A stretch of DNA of 64,000 bases from Coleophora flavipennella (taxonomy: Eukaryota > Arthropoda > Insecta > Lepidoptera > Coleophoridae): the NCBI GenBank assembly GCA_947284805.1, contig OX369308.1, positions 25,149,289 through 25,213,288 of the forward strand, read 5' to 3'. The notes below the pieces were generated by a model. That model saw only the letters and a program-made list of their open reading frames with translations, was not told the origin of the DNA and searched no databases. Both the position numbers and the translations under genes were made by a program. This document shows positions 32,524 through 43,296 of this stretch, piece after piece. The stretch's first letter is position 1. Each line of letters opens with the position of its first letter.

Positions 32524-33001
32524 CCAGTGGCTGCTGAAGCGCGGCGTGCGCGTCGCAGTCGGCACAGATGGTGGAGCGCAGCATCCGCTCCCGCTGCAAC
32601 CGGCGCAGCAACTGCAGGTGTTGCGGAGTGAACACCGTGCCCGACCGCTCACCCACCAGCACCACGTCGCCCGCTTCCCACCACGCCTGCTCCCGTAGCG
32701 TGCCGTCACGGTTGAACAGACCCATGTCCTTGTACCCTTCCGGCGGGCTGAGCGCCCCAGATTCTGGCTCCTGGTACCTCTCGCACGCTCCGCACCCGGA
32801 GCACTCCTCACCCTCGCCTTCATCTGAGTATCCACACTCATCGCGCACGACAATGATGTAGTCTGCCTCGAAAAATTCATTCGCGGTCTCGTCGAAGACC
32901 ACTCTATGTTTCTTAGGTTTGCTCCCCTTTTTGAGAGAGGATTTGAGGTTCTCGTGGTCCTTATTGTGGCGCGTGTCACGGGCGGCGCGGTCGCCGCGCA
33001 T
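32524..33001 (-). CDS. Gene A, first coding exon (unrecognised acidic protein with RVxF motif)
   Basis: The ATG at 33001 is the first methionine in frame and has A at -3; codons upstream in the same frame start no earlier ATG. The exon encodes 159 residues and one base, ending at a strong donor, G|GTAAGT. With exons 17702-17559 and 14512-14391 the protein is 247 residues. Visible features are a basic start (LKKGSKPKKHR) and RVVF at residues 33-36, which fits the PP1-docking RVxF consensus. Then come FDETANEFFEADYIIVVRDE, an acidic patch, CSGCGAC (67-73), and CADC (146-149), with WWEAGDVVLVGERSG between. There is no signal peptide or membrane segment. PP1 binding is only a suggestion from the motif. 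The exon is GC-rich with a CpG-rich start, unlike its flanks. Confidence 0.82.
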
Positions 33002-33260
33002 CGTCGCGTTAAGTCGCGGCGGAGCCGGTCGCCGGAGTGCCGCGCGGGCCACGCGCCAGTACGAGGCGGTGCGAGGACGACCGCGGCGCCCGACTCGCCG
33101 CCGCCTGCAGCGCCGCGCTATCGATCGCGCCGCCGCCGCCGCCGCCGCGCCGCCGCCGCGCCGACACGCCGCCGTTCGCTGTCCTCACTTTTCCTTGGAC
33201 ATCCACGCATCAACACCTTATTTGATTATACCCTATAATAGAGGCACAATTCCTATTTTG
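33002..33260 (-). promoter_or_regulatory. GC-rich 5' region of gene A with (CCG)n tract
   Basis: 33000-33180 is the most GC/CpG-rich stretch of the window, with a CCG run at 33127-33165. It keeps several frames open on both strands, which I regard as composition artefacts. On the minus strand, 'attatagggtataatc' (about 33240-33225) could serve as a TATA-like element roughly 220 bases upstream of the ATG. A promoter and 5' UTR are inferred from position only. Confidence 0.5.
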
Positions 33261-33646
33261 CAAACAAGACAGACTTTATACCACTTAAAATCTCATGTCC
33301 AATTAGCTAATCAACAATTCAAACTGATATTAAATTATGTAGGTAGAGAGGTTACTTGATCTGGCACTGTATTACTAGCTTTTCCCGCAGTTTCACCCGC
33401 GTGGTCATCGCTTACCCGTAGGAATTTAATAATTTACTTATTTTGACCACCTTAATTCGTCCTCTACCCTCTATTTCCAACCAGAATAACTCATCTTTAT
33501 GTCTCTATCAGCAAAATGATAGGACTTTTATATAAACTTACGATAGTATTTACCCTCCCTAGCTGTGACGTCGCGTCGCGTCGTGCTGCGCTGCGCAGCT
33601 CCATGTACAGAGGCCAGCACATCAAGCTATACTTAGTCAGGTCCTA

Positions 33647-34879
33647 AGTTCTGTCAAAAAGTTTTTATAAAATTAATGATACACTTTTTGATAATTATAT
33701 AGAAATAATATATGAAATGAAAGGTAATTTCATTTACAATACAATTTTATTTTATATTCAAAATGCCCTCCCCTATTTTTAATACATGCCCTTAATCGAC
33801 GCGGCGAATCATCAATCCCAGCACGCACCACATTCTTATTTCTGCCGCTGCTTTATCCACAGATGCTCGGAGAGATTCCAAATTCTGATGAGGTTTAGCG
33901 CAGACTTTCTCCTCCAAATGTTGCCATATCTTGTAATCCAGTGGGTTTAAATCTGGACTAGAAGAGGGCCAGTCTTCATGTCCGATAAAGTCAATTTCAC
34001 GGGCGGTCTACCAGTTTTGTTTTGCTTCGTGCCCTATGAGCTGGTGCAGCGTCCTGTTGGAATATCTAATGTCTATTTTTGAACATTGTTTGAGAAAGAG
34101 GTTCCACTATGTTTTTTAGGACGGTATTTTGGTACACCAAGGCACTGATTTTTACACATTTTTCACAGAAAAACATTTTCAGTTAAGCCCGAATATGAGA
34201 CTCCAAGCCAAACCATGAGTGACGAAGGATAATGTCCTCGTTGAACCCTCGGAATACGCGTGCTGGCTTTTTCAATGCTGTGGGCATACACCTTATCGTT
34301 TTGTTTATTATACTTTCTTCGATGTTAATTTTTTTTTCCGAAAAAAAAATTCGTGGTATTTTTCCCCCGCGTACCGCCGCCGTAACAAAGCGCGGGATCT
34401 ATCCAGCCTATTTTTTTTACAAACGCTCGTTCAAAAAATGCCTGGTCTTCATTTATCACTCTTTTGACCGTGGTTCTGCTTAGGCCCATCTGAAGAGCTA
34501 AGATTTTTTGTTTACGAACAGGATTTCGTTGAATTCGCGCCTTCACTGCTTTGATGATCGCCGGTGTCCTAACTGTACGAGGTTGGCGGTCCTCTTACGA
34601 TCTTCGAAGCTTGAATCTTCAGTGAATCGTTTGATAGTGCGATAAACAAATCGTAGGGTTATTTTCAATTTTTGTAGAATATTTAAAATCTCTTTTGGCG
34701 CGTAACCACAGCGGTTCAACGCGATAACCGCTACTCTATCTTCTTCTTCTAATATGGAGTGTATATGAAAATGAATGTCTTTTATATTTTCGGCATGCGC
34801 AAACGTTCTATTTTTAAAATTGGTGAAGTTCATCTAGCCAGTATTCGAAAATTTTAAATAATAAGGTTTTGACAGAACT
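33647..34879 (-). mobile_element. mariner/Tc1-like element, 1.23 kb, with TA duplication and dead transposase
   Basis: The ends AGTTCTGTCAAAA (left) and their reverse complement (right) are flanked by TA at 33645-33646 and 34880-34881. On the minus strand the transposase N-terminus is clear: RVAVIALNRCGYAPKEI, NILQKLKITLRFVYRTIKRF and EDSSFEDRKRT. After a frameshift come RIQRNPVRKQKILALQMGL and SRTTVKRVINED, the two HTH units of a mariner-type transposase. Downstream the catalytic region (34450-33770) is fragmented, with a long A/T run replacing part of it. The element has good ends but cannot make a functional protein. Confidence 0.85.
34325..34833 (-). pseudogene. Transposase pseudogene of the 33647-34879 mariner (N-terminal half)
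   Basis: Two overlapping frames, 34833-34543 and 34546-34325, together encode the paired HTH DNA-binding region, including the QMGLSRTTVKRV motif. The second frame then runs into a degenerate AAAAATT-rich segment. The catalytic aspartates cannot be followed in one frame. It is a typical inactive lepidopteran mariner copy. Confidence 0.8.
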
Positions 34880-35176
34880 TATGAACCAACAAGTACGCCC
34901 ATAGTACGATTCTGATCCATACGCATTCGGCATAAGAACGGTACAAAGTCCAAAGTGTGTAGCTTAATGTGCTGGCCTGTGTACTTCGACATGTATCTAG
35001 TTCGCTATCGCGCTCTCACTGTGATTTGTATCTTTTTATATAATAAATAAGTTATTTCATGATGCGCCATATCGCGTCGCATCGCGTCTCGTCTCGTATC
35101 TATCAGAACTGACCCATAGTACCATTGGAATAATAGACATCTACAGACTAGAAAATCATTTTATTTTATTTAACAG

Positions 35177-35372
35177 ATGATCGTTGGGGTAGTAAAGTTA
35201 ACGAGCAGCGACCGTGCACCGGAAGACGCAGCGTTGTCAGGCCTCTCACTCGGTACATCGACGACCTGGTGAAGTTCGTGACAAGCCGCGTAATGCGGGC
35301 AGCGTAGGACCGGTTGTTGTGGGGGGACCTTTGTACAGCAGTGGACGTCTTTCGGCTGATATGATGATGGTA
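35177..35372 (+). mobile_element. RTE-type LINE 3' fragment, plus strand
   Basis: Contains 'tggggtagtaaagtt', 'cgacgacctggtgaag', 'gcgtaggaccggttgttg' and the terminal 'gtggacgtctttcggctgat' followed by atgatgatgg. It is a 5'-truncated copy of about 195 bp. Confidence 0.85.
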
Positions 35373-36548
35373 AATTATTTTCCACCTATGTGTACCAAAG
35401 TAGAAGTCGATTTAAAGTATCTTAATCCTAACCTAATACGGGAAGCTGACAAGATGACGTGCAATGTCTTTCTATTTTATCGTGTGGCGCTCTACTTTAC
35501 CCTCGGTCACTTGTAAGGCTGTGTCTGTCCTCTACATCACGGCGTCAGACCACGATGCGCACATTTCATTTAAAAGAACTGTAGACTTCGATTAGCTTTT
35601 AAGGTAGCTTAGCTGCCAAGGCTACAGGGGGTTGTTATTAGGTAGTGCGGTTTTGGGCCTGTGCATATTTATTTATGTATATATGTGTATGTATGCATAT
35701 AGGCGCAGGGCTGAGAGTCCCACGTAACCAGTACAGCCGGCTGTATTGGTATGCGTAAGTAAATGCATTTTCCCACTTCCCTCCTCCGCAGTCCGAGGGC
35801 AAAAAAAAAAGAGTACCCGATCGCATTGAATTACAGCGCAGCGACGCACCGTGTGTTGACGGCTACGTGCACAGTTAGTTTTCAAAGTGCGGCATCCCCG
35901 CACCGTAATCCAACACACAGTAACGGCACAATATATATATATTAGTACACTAACGTACAGTATGGACACTCCCTGCAGCTCTCTAGATTCGACCTCACAC
36001 CCCCCCCCCCCACCCCCACCCCCCGTCACGCAGATTGGTTATTAGATTGGTTCTCGAACGTAAGGGTTGTCACACACGGGTAAGATTAATTTGGCTGTTA
36101 CTTGAAAGCCGTTAATTTCCCGTTATTTAACCTTTTTTGTTTCAAATTAGATTTAGTTTACACCTATAAAAGGAATACGTCACATTTCGTACCGAAGTTG
36201 GTAAAATAAATATTCCAAATAACAATTATAAGATTATTTGTTTTATTGAATTAATAAAAATTGAATTTATAAATAATATACTTCTACGCATACAATACAA
36301 TTAGACTGGGAATGATAAATGGCGGCGCTTCTATTTGTGTCTTGCTCAAACAATAATCTCTCGCTCACATGAACTACCAAACCTATGCAAACAATGCTAT
36401 TTATATTCTCAGTCTTTAATTGTACGTATATAAAAAAAAATACTTTACCTCACCTTTTGAAAATACATTAAAAAATTCGATTGAATATTTTTCGTGACCA
36501 ATGCCGCCGATGATCAGCCCTACTTGCATTTCATGTCTATAGGTACGT
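35373..36548. other. Gene-free stretch with MITE M1 fragment and poly-C
   Basis: 35935-36060 is an M1 fragment ('acagtatggacactccctgc', 'cacgcagattggtt') with a C-rich run at about 36000-36022 inserted where other copies have 'cacctcctcgtctccc'. Otherwise nothing recognised. Confidence 0.55.
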
Positions 36549-36549
36549 C

Positions 36550-36735
36550 TAAGTTGTTCGTATATATGTCGCAGGCATAATGTATAATTGGTCATTATAC
36601 ATACGGTCAGGCAAATTATATAATGGTGAGGGCGGGAAAACCTGACCGAATCTAAAATACGGACGTATTATACAATTTGCCTGACCGTATGTAAAATTAC
36701 TAATCATACAATTTGTCTGCCACATATATATCATA
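36550..36735. mobile_element. Inverted-repeat element (about 185 bp)
   Basis: 'catacggtcaggcaaatta' (about 36600-36618) and 'aatttgcctgaccgtatg' (about 36674-36691) are reverse complements. The similarity extends outward through 'tatatatgtcgcaggca' and 'tgccacatatata'. It is probably a small palindromic MITE. Confidence 0.75.
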
Positions 36736-37269
36736 TCTCGCTCGTTAGTATGAAGTGTCAGGGGTGTGGTAACGGCACCGCGCCGGTGGTGATGAGGCCA
36801 GGCCCTGAGGCATTCAATTTACGGACATGTGCGACGCCACTACTATTTGACTTTTCGATACAGGAGAAATCGTTTTTTTTCTATTTTAGTGGTTTTATGA
36901 ACTCTTTATTGTTCTTAAACTGTAGTGAATAAAAAAAATTATAAGTACCATTTTGAAGAAAAGTTGTAAAAACCCAAGTGCGAGTCGGACTCACATGGAG
37001 ACAGTTCCGTAGGTACCATTCCGTTTTCTGTAAGAACGTTGTCTTAGGATTTTTGTTTAGGTTTTCCTGTAAACTATAAGATTTACCCTTATTCCTTATT
37101 TTAAAAAAACTATTGGCTTAGTAGTTTTCGAATTAAGAGGGCAAATGCCCAAATTTTGTTATTTTTTTAAATATCTTCTAAATTATAACTACAATAATAA
37201 AAAATGGTGATCCCACCTATGATTTTATTTACTATCTCATGGTACACCTTACTCACCTTAGCCTGTTCT
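36736..37269. other. Gene-free stretch with a family W end
   Basis: 36965-37060 carries 'caagtgcgagtcggactcac' and 'gttccgtaggtacc', the diagnostic words of family W. No gene is seen. Confidence 0.5.
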
Positions 37270-37668
37270 CAAGTTAATCTTTGTTTGATGATGTGCCGCA
37301 CCCGTGAAGTGTTAATGGTCCTCTTTCTGCTTCTTCCTGGACCAGTGTGGCCCAACTCGTAATAATAATAAATAACGTTTGATGACCATAGAAACCAGTT
37401 GGCGGCTGACGCCGAGGGCTTAGACTAAGCCAAACTCTCTTTTTCCAGCTTTTTCATTGCATGAGGCAAAGAAATTACCGCTTCACGATGACTAGACATG
37501 GCGAAATTAATTAAAACATCAAATGATTTTCACAAACTTTGCACACCAAAATGGCGGGAAAATCTGTGACAATTAAAAAGTCAAACCAAAAAGATCGCAT
37601 TTCTTTCGAATTCCGAAAAGTTTGCATTTAAATTTTGTCAACGTATTTATGGACCACCGTAGCATTGA
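37270..37668 (-). mobile_element. Truncated mariner, same family as 44780-46162
   Basis: Nearly parallel to 45783-46155: 'gcacccgtgaagtgttaatg', 'gaaaccagttggcggctgac' and the terminal 'gtcaacgtatttatggacca'. Only the transposase N-terminal coding end and one terminal repeat remain. The coding text is broken by an AATAATAATAA expansion at about 37362. Confidence 0.82.
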
Positions 37669-38109
37669 ACTTGAATGTTATCGATGGGTTATTTTATGAT
37701 ATTTTGTAAATGCCTCAAATGTGGGCAACATTTTGAAAAGAAAATCGATCTTTTTTAACCGGCCATACGCGACTCGGGGCCACACAAACAGGGTACCGCA
37801 CCAAAACTTTCACTACTTACCAAGAGAACAAGAACTCTCAGTACATACTTTGTAAAAAAAGTTTTGAAAACTATATCGTGTGACATATCAAACAAAGGGT
37901 TTGTTGTGAGAATCACAAATACATATTTTTTATAATTTTGAGATAAATAGTTTTAAAGTTATTTAAGAAAATGTGTGAAAATTTACCTCTCCCTCCCTTA
38001 TCTCTGAAACTGCTGGGCCTAAAATCTTGAAAATATCACAGTATATGAGGTCAAATGCATAGATTACAGGAAAACCTTTAAGAACATCTAAATGTTGTTA
38101 ATTGTCTAA
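37669..38109. other. Gene-free stretch
   Basis: AT-rich. 'aaccggccatacgcgactcg' at about 37758 is a decayed family W end. Confidence 0.45.
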
Positions 38110-38490
38110 CATCTTTCGGTTGCCACAGGAAAAATGAAATTTCCAAAGTCAAGACGTCTGGTAAATCTAAATTGGTAGATACTATTAAAGGCCTTCCGTT
38201 CCCACAGGAAAAATTAAATTTCCAAAGTCCATACGTCCGGTAAGTCTAAATTGGTACCTGTAAAGACCTTCCATTCCCACAGGAAAAAATAAATTTCCAA
38301 AGTCCAGACGTCCGGTAAGTCTAAATTGGTACCTCTAAAGACCTTCCGTTCCCTGAGGAAAAATTAAAATTCTAAAGTCCAGACGTCTGGTAAGTCAAAA
38401 TTGGTACCCCTGAAGACCTTCCGTTCCCACAGGAAAAATTAAATTTCCCAAGTCCAAACGTCTGGTAAGTCTAAATTGGTACCTGGTAGA
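38110..38490. repeat. Minisatellite, about 76-bp unit, five copies, with splice-like signals
   Basis: The unit begins 'ccttccgttcccacagg', passes through 'tttccaaagtccagacgtct' and ends 'ggtaagtctaaattggtacc'. The anchor 'cacagg' (or its mutated form) occurs near 38124, 38201, 38277, 38354 and 38428, with spacings of 75-77. Each unit juxtaposes a pyrimidine-rich CCCACAG|G and a CTG|GTAAGT about 32 nt apart. Confidence 0.9.
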
Positions 38491-39679
38491 CTTCGTTTGT
38501 TTAAACTGTTAATTATTACTGCTTGCAAAGTTTCAACAAAATTGTTAGAGCTGTTTTATGTTTGCATTTTCCTCTTGCTTTCCTGCAATCTGTGAGAGTG
38601 ATTGATTACGTCAAAAGGGACGGAAGTGCGCAGGTAATGTGTTTTTTCAGTATGTTATGTTTTTAAGTTTTTTTTTAACGGGCGTTGCTCCATAACGCAA
38701 ACCTAATATTTGCTCAGTTTTTGCATAATTGTCATGAGTACAACTAGTACTTTCATTTTATTTCTTACTCAGCCATTTCCGTTGTTTTTAGTCACTATAA
38801 CTAGTTTTTCAGGCGCTTTAAGTACATATAACACAAGTCACAACCACTTTGCGCAAGCAGCCCGACATATTTAACATCAGTCAGAGGGTTGCCCTTTCTC
38901 CTCTCAACATTACCGTTATCGTTACCAGATTCGTCATGACCTCCTAGTCTAGCTATATTGTCTCCGGGGCACACTTGTACTACACACAGGTTCTAAATCC
39001 ATGTTTTATGAAAAATCCGGCCAATGCGAGTCGGACTCGCACTTCAACGTTTCCCCACACCCCACACCTCTCCATACAACTAATACAATGATACTCATGT
39101 TTCATTTATATAACAAACAAAAGACACCAATGCGAACGACAAAAAAAATGCTTTCTTTATGCATTCATTCATTGAGTACGACTCACACACCAGTTTTTAA
39201 TTATCTTTGGTTTTACTTCAAGATTATTACTATAATCACTCAAGTTTCACGCTTGTATGTATTAACGTTTTTTACGAAAGAGCTAAATCAAAAATACTTC
39301 TAAAATACCTGTACACTAGGATAAAACATGTTTTCTGTATGGGCGACCACACTTAATTTTTATTGTTTTTTTTATTAGAGCGGCAATAAAAAAAATAATC
39401 TGTAAAAATTTCAACTGTCTGCATACTGGTTTCATAATCATTTAATAGAAAACCTAATGTTATATTTTAAATCAGTGAAATTTGGAATTTTGAACTGAAA
39501 CGTCTTTGAATCACATTCGGAAAAAAGTCAGAAAACTGTACTATTACGGAAGTAAACGAAGGAGACTTAAATCTGCTTCCGGTTCACGGCAATGCTATAG
39601 CCATGTCGCCGTCATCTGGTTGAATCTGCTATTTGATTAAATGACTAACGCGTTCATTGAATAACGAGATTCAAAAAAT
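38491..39679. other. Gene-free stretch
   Basis: No exon supported. 39010-39050 holds a family W end ('ccggccaatgcgagtcggac'). The open frame at 39001-39303 is repeat read-through. Confidence 0.45.
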
Positions 39680-40603
39680 AAAATTATAGCCGTAGACCTT
39701 GTCGCTGATATTCTTTCCACTGAGGGCGGCGGGGTGATCATTCCCTTTGCATCCGATGCCCTGAACGCCTGGTTGGATATCTGCCCAGATGTGCCGGATT
39801 TTCCGACCCGGCAACGTTCGTGGGATGACGCTGCCTCCAGGCTTGCTTTGAGTCACCTTATTGGCAATGCCACGGGGTCGGACTTGGCAAGGTTGAGGGC
39901 ATCGTCATGCCCGGAGTCGGGAGCATGGCTTCATGCGTTACCGTCACCTCACATTGGCACCTTACTGGACAGCGACTCATTGCGTGTGGCCGTGGCTCTC
40001 CGCCTGGGCTGCAGTGTTTGTGAAACCCACGTATGCACTTGCGGTTCAATGGTAGAGGCTAACGGTCATCACGCCCTGAGTTGTCAAAAGTGTTCAGGCA
40101 GATTCCCGCGCCATTACGCACTTAACGAAATCTTACGGGGTGTTCTGGTATCGGCTAATATTCCATGCCTACTGGAGCCGCCAGGACTTAGTCGTAGCGA
40201 CGGAAAGCGACCCGATGGCCTAACGCTGGTGCCATGGCAGAAGGGGAGGAGTCTTCTCTGGGATGCCACATGTCCTAGCACTTTCGCACCCTCTCACCTA
40301 GCGCATACATCAAGGGCAGCAGGTTCCGCTGCTGAAGCAGCCGCTCGGTCGAAGCACTCAAAATATGCTGCATTGGAACAAACCTACATGTTTGTTCCAT
40401 TTGCCGTCGAAACGGCTGGCTCATGGGGAACCGAGGCTAAGGGTTTTGTTCGGGACATTGGGCGCCTTCTGCGGGACAAGGGATTTGACCCCCGCTCCGG
40501 GGCATTTCTGGTGCAAAGGCTGTCTATAGCCATACAACGCGGCAACGCTGCGAGCGTTATGGGCACCTTTGCGCCGGGCACGCTCAGGGGTGGGTTATTT
40601 TAG
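39680..40603 (+). pseudogene. RLE-type LINE C-terminal domain (zinc finger plus PD-(D/E)XK endonuclease), 5'-truncated
   Basis: An intact frame of about 300 codons with no stops, open upstream to about 39671 and without a convincing ATG. Numbered from the GTG at 39734, the visible parts are DFPTRQRSWDD (22-32) and ESGAWLHALPSPHIGTLLDS (61-80). A Cys/His cluster follows: C93, C96, C101, C103, H112/H113, C117. Then come RH at 126-127, LNE, EPPG, and KRPDG...LLWDAT, i.e. the PD (160-161) and D177 of a PD-(D/E)XK fold. It ends AIQRGNAASVMGTF. This arrangement is the nuclease end of R2-superclade-like retroelements. The reverse transcriptase is missing. High GC against AT-rich flanks suggests a young insertion. 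The 3' UTR ends near 40680 in 'gaataaataaatatatat'. Confidence 0.75.
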
Positions 40604-40680
40604 TTTTAAAAATTTTATAATTTGTATATTTGACAACTGTAATTTACATGAATAAATAAATATATATTAATTTTGTCAAA

Positions 40681-41048
40681 TGGGCGATATCATATTACCA
40701 GCTGATGTAAGTATAGTTTTTTGCAAAGTTTTCGTTAATCGTTTGGTCAACCTCCGCCATCCTCGTAATCACTTTCTCGGGTATCGGACTTCCCATTAAA
40801 AGGTGGAAAAAAATGAAATGTAACAAAATCCTTAGAAACATGAAACAATTATGGACGTGATTTACATGGAGTGTAACAAACCTGTGGTAATATTTCAAGG
40901 TGCATTTTTGGGGTTCCGTGCCCAAAGGTGATTGGGACTTATTAATAAAGCCTACGCCGTTCGTCAGTCCGTTCCGTCTGTATGTATCTTTTGAATAGTG
41001 AGAGGTAGCATTAGAAGACTTTTTTCTGTCACTCTCATTGATGTTTTT
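40681..41048. other. Short spacer between two RLE-type LINE fragments
   Basis: About 370 bases, including a family W start ('tttttggggttccgtgccc' at about 40903-40921) and 'ccgttccgtctgtatgtatc'. No gene. Confidence 0.5.
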
Positions 41049-41306
41049 TAATTGAAATCTGGTAAATACAGGAGTCTATGCTCCGAATATGATTTTGTCC
41101 CATTCGGTGTCGAGACCCTTGGTCCGTGGGGTCCTAGCGCTACAAGGCTTTGTAAGGAAATAGCAAAAAGGTTAGTTGACATCACAGGAGACCGAAGAGC
41201 TGGCAGCTACCTTGGACAAAGAATTAGTCTAGCTATTCAAAGGGGGAACGCTGCCAGTATCTTCGGAACCTTGCCTAAAGGGACTCCTTTTAATAATATA
41301 TTTTAG
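41049..41306 (+). pseudogene. Second RLE-type LINE C-terminus, different subfamily
   Basis: The frame reads KYRSLCSEYDFVPFGVETLG, then PWGPSATRL, KEIAKRLVDITGD and SYLGQRISLAIQRGNAASIF, and ends LPKGTPFNNIF before a stop. It aligns with the last 80 residues of 39680-40603 (shared VPFxVET, QR-S-AIQRGNAAS), but differs at roughly half the positions. It is therefore a related subfamily inserted independently in the same orientation. It lacks the nuclease motifs. Confidence 0.72.
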
Positions 41307-43296
41307 GCATATTATATTTTTTAAGGTTTTTAGTTTTAGGTTCATTGTTCTAGTATATATATATTTTTATTTCTATTAATAATTACATTGAAATCAATAT
41401 CATATATTTAATGTAACAAATATAATAATAAATAAATGAGCTTTTATAATTATGACAGGTACCATTTTAAGAGATTTTTCAGATATATCACACAATGCAT
41501 ATTTTAGGTCATCATAAGTGTTGACGATGACATTTGGACAACATTTTTCATTAAAAAAATATTTTTTACGTTTTTTAAACTGAAAAATGTAAGAAAAGGT
41601 ACCCCTGCAAAAGAAAACATACATCCGTGTGAAAATTACTAAGAATTACAACATTATTTTTTAACATCCAAATATTCCACTACACATTTCGGCAGTAATG
41701 TAAACGAAAGTACTCGTAAGTACTTTGTTTTCACGTAAATGGTAACTACGATGCAAATTGAGGTGGGAGGAATATGCCGAACGGTATACTCTACGTGGGG
41801 CCACTTAGGGCCGGTTTTTCAATGCTCAAATAAACAGACTGATAGCGATAATTCGAGATATCGCAAGAATATAATTTTTAATAGTCGGTTAATACTTATC
41901 TGTCGAATAACTCCATTAACTGAAAAATACATCTACCTGATGCTATGACCGCCAGATAAGTGCATTATATCGATAGATAGTTTGACGTTCAGTATAAACG
42001 TAAGTATGTTCTTTTTGGTTAAGTAATTAGGTTAGGACTTTGAGCAAAGTATCTGGGGGCACGGTAGTGCCCCGCCAAGACGAGCCAAGCAAAGCGCAAG
42101 GGCACTACCTACCTTTTCTCGAAACGCTTCGTCGTTTTTTTGAACTCTCATAACTTTGCTTTGGATGATGCTAAATAGTAAAATTTTTGAAGATAGAATT
42201 CCATCAGTACAATCATTAAACATACAAATTTGAATGCCGTTGCTATTATACTTTAGATTTTATTAATGTCTCAAAACCCTCGATTTCGTCACTTATTCAC
42301 TAACTCACTGATCATCAAAATTGTTAGGGTACTTCCTGAAGTCCTAGAAAGCTGAAATTTGGTCTGTAAGCTAATATTACTACAGAGACAACAAAAAAAT
42401 TAAAAAACCTAACCTAACCTATCCCCTTGGAATAGGAGGGGGAAGCACAGATTAAATAATAGTACCTACTACGGTCAAAGTTTGTATGAGACTTGCGCTA
42501 CAATTTGTGCTACATACATAAGTGAAAATAATTAAAATACTTCTTAAAACATAAAAAATACGTACGTCGTAATTTTTCGAAAATCATCCCCTAACTTAAA
42601 AAATGGGGGTGAAAGCTTAAACACGGTCCAGCGTCACTAGATGGCGCTGACTGTATTTTGAAAGGCGGTAACAACTTGTATATCGGGCACGGGCAGCCTT
42701 ATCTAGCGAAGTTGTTTCCATTCTTCTTCTGCGCTAAAAACACTTAGGGAAAGAATATTCGAATTTATCATATTGTTGAAGCATCGTAAACAATTTCGAT
42801 CTCTCACAACTTTGCAGTGGATGATGCTAAATAGTTAAAATTTTACAAGATAGAATGCCATAATTCGAGTTAAGTAGGTTACTGGTACAAATTATTATAA
42901 GTATTTCTTTGTTATTTTCTTAGAATTTAATATTGGAAGTTTGAATAGAATTAGGTATAGGATTAGTTTTGTTTGTCGTAAGGTATAGGTTTAATTGCTT
43001 TAGATTGAGTATTATCGGTATTCTTCTGATTTTAACATGGTTTCTGAAATCGTTGTACTGGAAGTAAAGGTGGGACCCCGCCGTCATCATGTGGTACACA
43101 TGCCGGGAGATGGTTCCTGCCTCTTCCATTCCTGACCTATCGCTTATTTTAAACAGTAAATTATCAAATAAAAAAGGCAAATATAGAGAGTGGGCTATAA
43201 AAAAGGTGTGGCTGACGTGCAAGAAATACACCCAAAAAAGGAACTAAAATAAATAAAAAAAATCCATTATACAACTTACAAAAATAAATGAAATCT
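41307..43296. other. Gene-free region with paired repeats
   Basis: The segments at 42143-42210 and 42798-42862 are direct repeats ('ggatgatgctaaatagt', 'aagatagaat'). At about 42058-42075 there is a small hairpin, 'gggcacggtagtgcccc'. 41800-41990 looks like a MITE edge ('ggccggtttttcaatgctca'). No coding exon is seen. Confidence 0.5.

Larger units (their letters stand above)
33580..34985. mobile_element. Palindromic element interrupted by a mariner
   Basis: The left arm 'aggccagcacatcaagctat' (about 33611-33630) is matched in reverse complement by 'gcttaatgtgctggcct' (about 34959-34977). Flanking GCG/GTC-rich runs extend the similarity outward (33570-33600, and loosely 35065-35100). The arms lie on either side of the mariner insertion, so the mariner landed inside an older fold-back or MITE unit whose uninterrupted length would be only a few hundred bases. 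Confidence 0.65.

Noticed and set aside
32341..32979. 212-residue Arg/Thr/Ser-rich frame on the minus strand overlapping gene A exon 1
   Set aside because: It is an out-of-frame shadow. The alternative frame has the splice donor, phase-compatible downstream exons and a sensible protein.
32906..33359. Plus-strand Arg/Ala-rich frames across the GC-rich region
   Set aside because: They arise from CCG/CGC repeats and GC richness opposite gene A's 5' end; no family resemblance or splice context.
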